The notes: generated from the sequence alone by a model not told the origin. Counted from the first letter of the stretch, positions 1-5,789 are shown. The stretch: 8,921 nucleotides of DNA from Cyanobacteria bacterium Co-bin13 (GCA_014534385.1 JACVRP010000129.1:1-8921); one strand, 5' to 3'. Made by a program: numbers and translations.

Positions 1-810
1 ACAGGCATGGGTGGGCTCCTTGGCTACTCCCGCCCCGAGCGACCGATCTGCCACACACCTATCGAAAGCCTGGTACCGCCCCACTTTGATACCGACATGG
101 CTTTTGCGTTAGTGCTGGGAGGAGATGGCACTGTTTTATCTGCATTTCGGCAGCTGGCTCCGGTCGGCATTCCCCTGCTGGCGGTAAACACCGGTCACAT
201 GGGATTTTTAACAGAAGCCTATCTGAACCAGCTGCCCCAGGCGATGGAGCAGGTTCTAGCAGGCAACTACGAAATTGAGGAGCGGGCCATGCTCTCAGTC
301 CAGCTCTTTCACGAGGAGGAGCTGATTTGGGAAGCCCTCTGCCTCAATGAGATGGTGCTGCACCGCGAGCCGCTGACCAGCATGTGCCATTTCGAGGTTG
401 AGGTCGGCAAACACGCCGCCGTAGACATTGCTGCCGACGGCATCATTATTTCTACGCCCACGGGCTCCACTGCCTACTCCCTGTCGGCGGGTGGACCTGT
501 GATCACGCCGGGGGTACCGGTCATGCAGCTGATGCCGATTTGCCCCCACTCCCTCACCTCTCGGGGACTGGTCTTCCCTGACACTGAGCCAGTCACGATC
601 CGCTCAGCCAATCCCGACCCGCTCGTAATGGTCGTCGATGGCAATGCTGGCTGCTATGTCTTGCCCAAAGACTGGATCTGCACCTGCCGCTCCCCCTATA
701 CAGCCCGCTTTATCCGCCTCCAGTCACCCGAATTTTTTAAAGTGTTGCGGGAGAAATTGGGTTGGGGCCTGCCTCACATTGCTAAGCCCAGCTCGGTTGA
801 GCTGCCCTAG
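1..810 (+). CDS. nadK: NAD kinase, 5'-truncated by the window edge
   Basis: ATP-dependent (or polyphosphate-dependent) NAD kinase, which phosphorylates NAD to NADP in the cytoplasm. The reading frame is open from base 1 to the TAG at 808-810, giving 269 residues. The family is usually about 300 residues, and the residues before the first ATG (position 7) continue the conserved N-terminal stretch leading into GGLLGYSRPE, so the true start lies outside the window. Visible motifs, in order: the diphosphate-binding GGDGT loop (codons from 118), the NTGHMGFL segment, the LNEMVLHRE motif carrying the substrate-binding Asn-Glu, the glycine-rich DGIIISTPTGSTAYS motif, and a C-terminal VDGNAG. No catalytic motif is missing. 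It is followed after 56 bp by the response-regulator gene on the same strand, with no hairpin terminator between, so co-transcription is likely. Cyanobacteria often carry two NAD kinases. This one resembles the longer cyanobacterial paralogue, an inference from recalled sequences. Confidence 0.95.
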   Translation, partial: TGMGGLLGYSRPERPICHTPIESLVPPHFDTDMAFALVLGGDGTVLSAFRQLAPVGIPLLAVNTGHMGFLTEAYLNQLPQAMEQVLAGNYEIEERAMLSVQLFHEEELIWEALCLNEMVLHREPLTSMCHFEVEVGKHAAVDIAADGIIISTPTGSTAYSLSAGGPVITPGVPVMQLMPICPHSLTSRGLVFPDTEPVTIRSANPDPLVMVVDGNAGCYVLPKDWICTCRSPYTARFIRLQSPEFFKVLREKLGWGLPHIAKPSSVELP

Positions 811-866
811 CGTCACCTCGATTGGCATCGGTTACGATAGGAAGGCTTTACAGGGACACTCTAAGA

Positions 867-1553
867 ATGAGCGCTGATTCTGGCCCTCAGGTTCTGCTAA
901 TTATTTCGAACGAGGATCAGGCCCGGCAGATGAGCCTGGACCTCAAAGAGGCTGGCTATACTCCGGCAGTTGCCCTGACCGTGGCCCAGGGCCTAGAAGT
1001 TGTTCAAAAGAGTCAGCCTGCCCTGATCGTGGTCGATCGCATGTTGGGGGGAGACTCTGGCCTAGCTCTATCCCAAACCCTGCGTAGCCAGGGTCTGCGA
1101 ACTCCAATCGTGCTTTTGATGGCCCGCGATACGCTGGAAGATCGAGTTGCCTGCTTAGAAGCAGGTGCTGATGACTACTTCCTCAAACCCTACCGCAGCG
1201 ATGCTTTTCTCAAGCTGACCCAGCTTTACCTGCAGCCCCGCCAGACAGGGGGAGAACAGGTTCGTTTTGGTGACCTTATCTTGGACCTGGTTAACCGCAC
1301 CGCTAACCGCAATGGTCGAACTATTGACCTGACCATGAAGGAATTTGAACTGTTGAAGTACCTGATGGAGCATCCCCGCGAGGTGCTGACGCGAGAGCAG
1401 ATTCTGGAGAACGTCTGGGGCTACGACTTCATGGGCGAGTCTAACGTAATTGAAGTCTACATTCGTTATCTGCGTCTAAAAATCGATGGGGAAAACGAAA
1501 AGCGGCTGATTCAAACCGTTCGCGGCGTGGGTTACGTCTTGCGGGAAAGTTAG
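867..1553 (+). CDS. nblR: NblR-type OmpR/PhoB-family response regulator
   Basis: Orphan response regulator of 228 residues: an N-terminal receiver (about 8-118) and a C-terminal winged-helix DNA-binding domain (about 126-226, with TMKEFELLKYLMEHPREVLT and ending VRGVGYVLRES). In Synechococcus NblR activates phycobilisome degradation under nutrient or high-light stress. The receiver keeps Asp57 (VVDRMLGG) and Lys107 (LKPY). The usual acidic pair after the first beta strand is replaced by Ile13-Ser14 (VLLIISNED), and the switch Thr/Ser is Met85 (VLLMARD). This is the atypical pattern described for NblR, which works without phosphorylation. The start is ATG 867. An in-frame TTG at 822 would add 15 residues that do not fit a receiver domain. 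The ribosome site is weak (AGGG about 11 bases upstream). It follows the NAD kinase gene closely. The assignment rests on recalled family sequence and the residue pattern, so the family call is safer than the exact gene name. Confidence 0.85.
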   Translation: MSADSGPQVLLIISNEDQARQMSLDLKEAGYTPAVALTVAQGLEVVQKSQPALIVVDRMLGGDSGLALSQTLRSQGLRTPIVLLMARDTLEDRVACLEAGADDYFLKPYRSDAFLKLTQLYLQPRQTGGEQVRFGDLILDLVNRTANRNGRTIDLTMKEFELLKYLMEHPREVLTREQILENVWGYDFMGESNVIEVYIRYLRLKIDGENEKRLIQTVRGVGYVLRES

Positions 1554-1642
1554 AAACTCTTAAACCACTCTCTGGGCCGCGCTCTCCGTCTAAATCCCCT
1601 GTTTGGGCGTTCTTGGCAGAGCTTCAGAAACGGTAATTTGGG

Positions 1643-2332
1643 ATGATCCTCCAGATAGACAGCATGATGAACGGAAAATCCAGGGCTTTTCTGCGGTCAG
1701 TCAGACGACTCGTTGCTTCTAACGCTGGCGCGGCTCACCGAGGACGGTTACCCAAAATCAAAGGCCAGAGCATGCTGTCAGCGCTGCTGAGCCTGGCGAT
1801 GGGGGTCTGTTTTTTGGGGACTGCTGGCTGTACGACCCCACCTGCTCCTGATGCTACAAGCAGTTCTCCATCTGCCGAATCTCCTATGATGCCGACGCCT
1901 GATCCTGCCGTGCAGACCAACCAGCCCCAGGGGCAGCAGCTGCCGATTTCAGCTAGAGCTGAGCTGGGCGGCCAGGAAATTCTGCTGGAGGTGGCTGAGA
2001 CGCCAGAGCAGCAGGCTATGGGCCTGATGTATCGACCGGCTCTGCCCGATGATCGAGGCATGCTTTTTCCGATGTCACGGCCTCGACCCGTTAGTTTTTG
2101 GATGATGAACGTGCCAGTGCCGCTAGACATGGTCTTTGTCTACCAGGGCAGAATTAGAGGGATTGCGGCGAGTGCTCCACCCTGCACGGCGGCCCCCTGC
2201 CCCACTTATGGCCCTGGTAATCAGCTTATAGACCATGTGATTGAGCTGCGGGGCGGACGGGCGGCTGAACTGGGGCTCGCAGTAGGTGACCCGGTAACCA
2301 TTAACCGGCTGGCGGAGCCGATTAATCCCTAA
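1643..2332 (+). CDS. DUF192 family exported protein, probable lipoprotein
   Basis: A protein of 229 residues from the first ATG. Residues 44-62 (MLSALLSLAMGVCFLGTAG) form a hydrophobic export segment that ends at Cys63, a probable lipidation site although the -3 residue is Thr rather than Leu. A Pro/Ser/Gln-rich linker (64-100) follows, then a DUF192 domain (about 102-223) with the signature GLMYR, DDRGMLF and FWMMNVPVPLDMVFV. DUF192 proteins are small beta-barrels of unknown function. A Cys-rich insert (PPCTAAPC, Cys181 and Cys186) lies in the second half. The start is uncertain: ATG at 1643, 1664, 1667 or 1772. The first three put a basic region of about 35-43 residues before the hydrophobic core, which is long for a lipoprotein signal. 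The last gives a signal without any positive charge. It lies 89 bp after the regulator gene, same strand, and no clear terminator separates them. Confidence 0.8.
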   Translation: MILQIDSMMNGKSRAFLRSVRRLVASNAGAAHRGRLPKIKGQSMLSALLSLAMGVCFLGTAGCTTPPAPDATSSSPSAESPMMPTPDPAVQTNQPQGQQLPISARAELGGQEILLEVAETPEQQAMGLMYRPALPDDRGMLFPMSRPRPVSFWMMNVPVPLDMVFVYQGRIRGIAASAPPCTAAPCPTYGPGNQLIDHVIELRGGRAAELGLAVGDPVTINRLAEPINP

Positions 2333-2390
2333 AAGCCATTCATTTGTGCCGCTTAAAGGCTGGTTTACAGCTGTTTTCGCTTGGTTCGCC

Positions 2391-2424
2391 ACCCATTCAC
2401 CCATCCACCCGCCTACCCATCCAC
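2391..2424. repeat. Four-copy octamer tandem repeat (ACCCATCC)
   Basis: Four consecutive octamers read ACCCATTC, ACCCATCC, ACCCGCCT and ACCCATCC, followed by AC. Two copies are identical, one differs at one base and one at three. This looks like the short tandemly repeated sequences that are scattered between genes in many filamentous cyanobacteria; that link is inference from the pattern. It lies 58 bases after the DUF192 gene. Confidence 0.75.
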
Positions 2425-2761
2425 AAAAGCCTGTGGCTTATTAATCTGAGAATCGCTGTAAAGGTGGAGAAGCAAAGACAGAATGGGCCGGAGAGATTCT
2501 GCTTAAATTTCGTTAAATTGCTTAGCCAGAAGTCTATGCAGTCACTAGTGTGATTTGATACGCTATCTCCACTCTGAGGGATATCTGTATTTTCCCGGAT
2601 TAGGTTTTCTGGCTGTCTAAGTGCTCAAGAGACTTAGGAGTTGCAATTAGTTCCTAGTTTTCTGAAACTTTTGGTGGATCTACTGGGAAAAAGTTTGGCT
2701 AGCTTACAGGAAAATCAGTGCGTCTACTGAAGAATCCTTTTGTAAAATCGGGTGAATTGCA

Positions 2762-2777
2762 GGTAAACAGCTTTACC
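2762..2777 (+). promoter_or_regulatory. Perfect hairpin just before the ribosome site
   Basis: GGTAAA and TTTACC form a perfect 6-bp stem around a CAGC loop. The hairpin ends four bases before the AAGGAGGTG Shine-Dalgarno of the next gene. The position suggests an effect on ribosome access or mRNA stability, which is inference. The stem is A/T-rich and would be only moderately stable. Confidence 0.45.
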
Positions 2778-2781
2778 AGTT

Positions 2782-2790
2782 AAGGAGGTG
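2782..2790 (+). promoter_or_regulatory. Strong Shine-Dalgarno of the DUF2949 gene
   Basis: AAGGAGGTG is a nearly full match to the anti-Shine-Dalgarno of 16S rRNA and lies seven bases before ATG 2798. It is the strongest ribosome site in the window and fixes the start of the 63-residue protein. Most genes here have weak or no such sites, so high translation of this small protein is likely. Confidence 0.85.
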
Positions 2791-2797
2791 AGCATCT

Positions 2798-2989
2798 ATG
2801 GCAACAAAAACCCACACAAATTTGATTCGCTTTTTACAGGAAGAATTGTCGATTTCGACTTCGTCGATTGAAGTGGCCCTGCGACACAGTGAACAAGACC
2901 CCGGCCCGCTGCCCATGATTTTGTGGCAGTACGGTCTGATTACCCTTGAAGAACTTGAGCAAATTTATGACTGGATGGAAGCTGCTTAG
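2798..2989 (+). CDS. DUF2949 family small protein
   Basis: A 63-residue protein without membrane segments or signal peptide, so presumably cytoplasmic. The N-terminal half (NLIRFLQEELSIS) is a probable amphipathic helix. The C-terminal half holds the conserved block LPMILWQYGLITLEELEQI followed by an acidic end. This fits DUF2949, a cyanobacterial family of unknown function, whose usual length is about 60-70 residues. The start is fixed by the AAGGAGGTG site. The gene stands alone: a 465-bp gene-free leader precedes it and a strong intrinsic terminator follows 25 bases after the stop, so it is probably its own transcript. The leader hairpins and very strong ribosome site suggest regulated and efficient expression. 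Family assignment is from recalled sequence pattern; no function can be inferred. Confidence 0.8.
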   Translation: MATKTHTNLIRFLQEELSISTSSIEVALRHSEQDPGPLPMILWQYGLITLEELEQIYDWMEAA

Positions 2990-3014
2990 TCGACCTAACT
3001 CACAGCTAATCTGT

Positions 3015-3048
3015 AGAGAGGCGTAGCGGTGGCTGCGCCTCTCTTTTT
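3015..3048 (+). terminator. Intrinsic terminator after the DUF2949 gene
   Basis: GAGAGGCGTAGC (3016-3027) pairs with GCTGCGCCTCTC (3032-3043) around a GGTG loop, with one G-T wobble, and five Ts follow (3044-3048). A further A-T pair extends the base. It lies 25 bases after the stop and between two convergent genes. The T tract favours the plus strand; on the minus strand the hairpin lacks a T tract. The left arm begins CTGTAGAGA like the dispersed repeat at 4354-4420. Confidence 0.9.
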
Positions 3049-3076
3049 AGCTCTATTGCTGCTTTGTTGAGATTGC

Positions 3077-4231
3077 CTAGCCTGCCTTAAAGACCTGGCT
3101 AGCCGCTGCAATACCGGCACCGGAGGTGAATTGGTCGTAGCCCAACGCGACAAGTGAGGCCTCTAGCGCCGCGACAGCGGTGAGAATGTCGCGATCGCAC
3201 ACAAAGCCCAGGTGCCCAATCCGGAAGATCTGGCCCTTGAGATGATCCTGACCGCCTGCCAGAATCACGTCGTACTGCTTTTTCATCACCGAGCGAATCT
3301 GCTCAGCATCAACCTGCTGGGGCATGACCGCAGTGATCGCCGGGCTGCCGCACTCGTCGGCGGTGTAGAGCGGCAGGTTGAGTGCTCGCATGGCTGCTCG
3401 CGTAGCTCGCTTGTGGCGATCGTGGCGGGCAAGGATTGACTCTAGCCCTTCTGCCTTCATCATTTGCAGAGCTGTCTGCAGGGCAAAGAACAGGTTAATA
3501 GGTGGCGTGAAGGGCGTGCTGTTTTTAGCTGCGTTTTTCTTGTAGGGCATCAGGTCTAGGTAGAACTTGGGCAGCGTCGCCGTTTCGTAAGCAGCCCAGG
3601 CTTTGGCGCTAACCGAGACAAAGGCCAGCCCCGGTGGAATCATGTAGCCTTTCTGGGACCCAGAAGCAACCACATCCAAACCCCACTCGTCTACGGGAAC
3701 GTTTCCGGCTCCCAAGCTAGTTACAGCATCAACAATGATCAGCGCCTGACCGTGGGCTTTGACGTGGCGGTTAATGGTTTCCAGGTCGTTGAGCACCCCG
3801 GTCGACGTTTCGCTGTGGGTGATGATGACGGCCTTAATTTGTTTTTCGGTGTCGGCTTCAAGCGCGGTCTTGAAATCTTCTGGGTTGAGCGGTTTGCCCC
3901 ATTCAGCCGTGATTTCCTGAGTGTTAAGGCCAAAGGCGCGGGCTACTTTGCCCCAGCGCTCACCAAACTTACCGTTGTTGCCAACCAGCACGCGATCGCC
4001 TGCGCTCAGGAAGTTGATGATGCCTGCTTCCATGGCACCCGTACCGCTGGCAGCAAGGATCAGCACATCATTTTGGGTCTGGTGCAGCCACTTGAGGTTT
4101 TCGGTGATTTCTGCAATAATTTGGCCAAATTCGCCGCTGCGGTGACCTATCGGATGTTTCGTCATCGCCAGGAGTACCTGCTCCGGTACGGGTGTGGGCC
4201 CCGGAATCATCAGCATCATTTTGTTGTCCAT
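3077..4231 (-). CDS. Class V PLP aminotransferase, alanine/serine-glyoxylate type
   Basis: A 384-residue fold-type I, PLP-dependent transaminase that likely moves an amino group from alanine or serine to glyoxylate, giving glycine in photorespiratory carbon recovery. Seen: the N-terminal MLMIPGPTPVP block typical of the AGXT group, a phosphate-binding SGTGAMEAG loop (62-70), the SETSTGV segment, Asp168 in IIVDAVTS for the pyridine nitrogen, and the Schiff-base Lys194 in ASGSQKGYMIPPG. Length and motif order are full. The start ATG at 4231 was chosen because MDNKMMLMIPGP matches the family N-terminus. An upstream in-frame TTG at 4282 would add 17 residues without family resemblance. There is no clear Shine-Dalgarno. 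The gene lies 215 bp downstream of the HEAT-repeat gene on the same strand, with an inverted repeat between them, so it probably has its own promoter. Cyanobacterial relatives have often been mislabelled soluble hydrogenase subunit. The exact amino donor cannot be told from sequence. Confidence 0.9.
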   Translation of the reverse strand: MDNKMMLMIPGPTPVPEQVLLAMTKHPIGHRSGEFGQIIAEITENLKWLHQTQNDVLILAASGTGAMEAGIINFLSAGDRVLVGNNGKFGERWGKVARAFGLNTQEITAEWGKPLNPEDFKTALEADTEKQIKAVIITHSETSTGVLNDLETINRHVKAHGQALIIVDAVTSLGAGNVPVDEWGLDVVASGSQKGYMIPPGLAFVSVSAKAWAAYETATLPKFYLDLMPYKKNAAKNSTPFTPPINLFFALQTALQMMKAEGLESILARHDRHKRATRAAMRALNLPLYTADECGSPAITAVMPQQVDAEQIRSVMKKQYDVILAGGQDHLKGQIFRIGHLGFVCDRDILTAVAALEASLVALGYDQFTSGAGIAAASQVFKAG

Positions 4232-4277
4232 GACGGCGCTACCAGTCTTGAAATAGGTGCAAGATCCTAGATTACAC

Positions 4278-4312
4278 AACAATTGTTAACAGCGGCACCG
4301 AATTTTTTCGGT
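4278..4312. promoter_or_regulatory. Palindrome and hairpin upstream of the aminotransferase gene
   Basis: A perfect 10-bp palindrome AACAATTGTT (4278-4287) lies 47 bp before the aminotransferase start. It is followed by an inverted repeat ACCGAA-TTTT-TTCGGT (4297-4312). The palindrome has the shape of a dimeric repressor site, and its position is right for promoter control, which is inference. I see no NtcA site (GTA-N8-TAC) in this interval. Confidence 0.35.
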
Positions 4313-4353
4313 CTTGCTGCTTGTGTCAACAGGCCCTAAAAACCTCGGTGTGC

Positions 4354-4420
4354 TGCAGAGACGCTGACTCAATAACCCTCGGGCTATGGCTTCGCGAGGC
4401 TTCGCTAATGCGTCTCTACA
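4354..4420. repeat. Dispersed inverted repeat, GTAGAGACGC type
   Basis: Outer arms TGCAGAGACGC (4354-4364) and GCGTCTCTACA (4410-4420) pair with one mismatch. The interior holds a 10-bp near-tandem (GGCTTCGCGA at 4388-4397, GGCTTCGCTA at 4398-4407) and a small stem CCTCG/CGAGG (4377-4381, 4395-4399). Palindromes with GTAGAGACGC arms and GGCTTCGC cores are common intergenic repeats in cyanobacteria. It lies 27 bases after the HEAT gene stop and may end that transcript or stabilise its 3' end. Confidence 0.7.
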
Positions 4421-4446
4421 GCGGTGATTCGCTACGGGTTAAACCC

Positions 4447-5406
4447 CTATGACAGATCGCCGCGCTGTTCTACGGTTTGGCTGATCTTTTGCCAAAGGTG
4501 CTCGTCTTGCTGGTAAATACTGAGGGCTTTTAGGGCGTCTTTAGCGTCTCGGAGCGAGCCTTCTGCAATCAGGTTGAGCAGAAATTCTAGGGCATTGTCT
4601 TGGCGAAGGGTTGCGATCGCAAGCAGCCCCGTTTTTCTCAAGTCTACATTGACGGTTTGCTGCCACCAGTCCCGCAAGATCGGGAAGGCCTCTGGCAGGC
4701 GAGATTCTCCCAGTGCCAGGGCAGCTACTTCTGCCGTTTCTCCCAGATCGTTTGGCGCTGACTTCCTGCCAGCCTGGAGCAGTTCCTGCAGCAGGGGTAA
4801 AGACTCCATCGGAGCCAGCTCGAGCAGGGCAATCAGGCACTCTCCCAGCACAGGCGGCGTGTCGCCGACTTTGACGCGCAGGCGCAGCAGGGCCACCCCC
4901 ATCTCATTTTCGCTGTAGGCAATGGCCCTAGCAGCGCCAATTCTCGCTTCTGGTTCCGGGTCGGCTAGCAGATCGGCTAGCTCTACCATGACCGCAGGAT
5001 AGTGCATTCTCACCAGCCCCAAGGCGCAGGTGCCACGCAGCTTAGGAGCCGTATCGACCTGCCCGCCCCACACCGGCTCCCACTGAACATGACGAATGCC
5101 TTTGAGAAAAAGGGTTTCGTCACTGTGCTCCAGGCGGTAGAGGGCTTCTGCGATCGCCTGTTTGGCCCGGCACCCCGGATCGCTGTCCTGGGGCTTAATC
5201 AGGAATCGGTCAAAAGCGGTGACCAGTTCAGGCATTAGCAGGTAGATCTCAAACTGGGCGACTAGCTGTGCTGCCTGGGCAACAGCAACTCCATATCGGC
5301 TGTTGCTCACCTGCCGTAGCGTAGTCAATCCCAGCTCTGAAGTGGGATTGGTGCGAATTTGATTCAGCGCGTCTGTGAGTTCTTCTAGCTTGCGAGACTT
5401 TGCCAT
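4447..5406 (-). CDS. HEAT-repeat protein
   Basis: A 319-residue, mostly helical protein with no signal peptide or membrane segment, so probably cytoplasmic. Helical repeats run through most of the chain. The clearest HEAT-like units are around 127-165 (ALGLVRMHYPAVMVELADLL, then PEPEARIGAARAIA), 186-215 (LGECLIALLELAPMESLPLL), 222-250 and 253-285 (DLRKTGLLAIATLRQ). HEAT proteins in cyanobacteria act as scaffolds, and some relatives are phycobilin lyases (CpcE/PecE type). I see no residue pattern that would prove lyase function. The short acidic and basic N-terminus (MAKSRKLEELTDAL) supports the ATG at 5406, though a Shine-Dalgarno is absent. The next gene downstream on the strand is the aminotransferase, separated by the dispersed repeat. 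The partner or substrate is unknown. Confidence 0.85.
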   Translation of the reverse strand: MAKSRKLEELTDALNQIRTNPTSELGLTTLRQVSNSRYGVAVAQAAQLVAQFEIYLLMPELVTAFDRFLIKPQDSDPGCRAKQAIAEALYRLEHSDETLFLKGIRHVQWEPVWGGQVDTAPKLRGTCALGLVRMHYPAVMVELADLLADPEPEARIGAARAIAYSENEMGVALLRLRVKVGDTPPVLGECLIALLELAPMESLPLLQELLQAGRKSAPNDLGETAEVAALALGESRLPEAFPILRDWWQQTVNVDLRKTGLLAIATLRQDNALEFLLNLIAEGSLRDAKDALKALSIYQQDEHLWQKISQTVEQRGDLS

Positions 5407-5449
5407 GAGCTTGGGCCAATCTTGCTAACCAACTCGGTCATTCCTTAAC

Positions 5450-5477
5450 AAGATAGAGCATTTGTACTGAATAGCAA
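5450..5477 (-). promoter_or_regulatory. Possible promoter of the HEAT-repeat gene
   Basis: On the minus strand TTGCTA (5477-5472) and TATCTT (5455-5450) stand 16 bases apart, about 45 bases before the ATG at 5406. Each hexamer matches the sigma-70 consensus at only four of six positions, so this is a modest candidate. Confidence 0.3.
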
Positions 5478-5497
5478 ATTTGGAGAGGAAGGCCATG

Positions 5498-5525
5498 GGG
5501 ATGCGGGGAGGGGGAGACGCATCCC
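5498..5525 (-). terminator. Hairpin downstream of the small 64-aa gene
   Basis: GGGATGCG (5498-5505) and CGCATCCC (5518-5525) form a perfect 8-bp, GC-rich stem around a purine-rich 12-base loop. On the minus strand it starts 12 bases after the stop of the small gene, a typical terminator position, but no T tract follows. It may be a T-less terminator or a 3'-end stabiliser, and it also separates the small gene from the HEAT-gene promoter region. Confidence 0.45.
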
Positions 5526-5537
5526 AAGGTCTTTTGC

Positions 5538-5732
5538 TTAGAAGCTCTGTCGCTCCAGGTAATGAGTCTGATGCAGCTGGCGGACGGAATGGATATGCTG
5601 CTGCGATCGCACCGCTTGCTGGTTGCGGCTAATCGGCTCATCCCAACGCTCAGTCGGCAGCTGCGGACGGCTGTGAGAACGAAACTCGGAGATTCTTTGG
5701 AAATAGTTAGATTGGGAAGTGGGGGCAGTCAT
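5538..5732 (-). CDS. Small polar protein of unknown function (64 aa)
   Basis: I do not recognise this protein. From the ATG at 5732 it has 64 residues, rich in Gln, Arg, Ser and His, with no hydrophobic segment, cysteines or known motif. The middle (RPQLPTERWDEP) is proline-rich and the C-terminal half (QQHIHSVRQLHQTHYLERQS) could form a basic helix. Evidence that it is real: an AAGGAG site at 5743-5738 stands five bases before the ATG, the gene has a well-structured divergent promoter region, and a hairpin follows its stop. An in-frame ATG at 5786 would add 18 residues but has no ribosome site. The upstream region carries repeated TTGTAGTAT motifs (minus-strand reading), so expression is probably controlled. 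It is divergent from the allA-like gene, but no functional link can be shown. Confidence 0.6.
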   Translation of the reverse strand: MTAPTSQSNYFQRISEFRSHSRPQLPTERWDEPISRNQQAVRSQQHIHSVRQLHQTHYLERQSF

Positions 5733-5737
5733 GGGGG

Positions 5738-5743
5738 CTCCTT
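5738..5743 (-). promoter_or_regulatory. Shine-Dalgarno deciding the start of the small gene
   Basis: AAGGAG on the minus strand ends five bases before the ATG at 5732. The alternative in-frame ATG at 5786 has no such site, so 5732 is the preferred start. Confidence 0.7.
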
Positions 5744-5789
5744 GTAGATCCTGATCCTGTGGTTCTAGAACATCGGAATAGCTCATCCG

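Larger units (their letters stand above)
2333..2797 (+). other. Gene-free region before the DUF2949 gene
   Basis: No convincing gene lies in this 465-bp stretch. A 69-codon frame at 2344-2553 has no recognisable protein features, runs through a tandem repeat, and lacks a ribosome site. The region becomes A+T-richer after about 2430. It holds a tandem octamer (2391-2424), a hairpin at 2617-2637 with an alternative pairing at 2635-2656, and a perfect hairpin at 2762-2777. A TAAAAT hexamer at 2743-2748 is a possible -10 box, but no good -35 stands in front of it. I infer that the promoter and leader of the DUF2949 gene are in this stretch. Confidence 0.6.

Noticed and set aside
822..866. TTG start 15 codons upstream for the response regulator
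   Set aside because: The added residues do not resemble a receiver N-terminus, and ATG 867 places the conserved Asp at residue 57.
2344..2553. A 69-codon open frame after the DUF192 gene
   Set aside because: It begins inside the repeat region, has no ribosome site, runs through the octamer repeat and has a low-complexity composition.
3752..4270. A 172-codon plus-strand frame opposite the aminotransferase gene
   Set aside because: It is antisense to a well-conserved enzyme gene and has no recognisable protein motif.
4232..4282. TTG start 17 codons upstream for the aminotransferase
   Set aside because: The family N-terminus starts at ATG 4231, and the upstream part overlaps a palindrome in the likely promoter.
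5497..5514. A full three-tier G-quadruplex
   Set aside because: Only three runs of three or more Gs are present close together; a fourth is missing.
5438..5641. A second minus-strand frame overlapping the small gene
   Set aside because: It overlaps the better-supported frame, crosses the G-rich hairpin and has no ribosome site.
5733..5786. ATG 18 codons upstream for the small gene
   Set aside because: There is no ribosome site at 5786, and the copies of the 9-mer lie directly against it. AAGGAG favours 5732.
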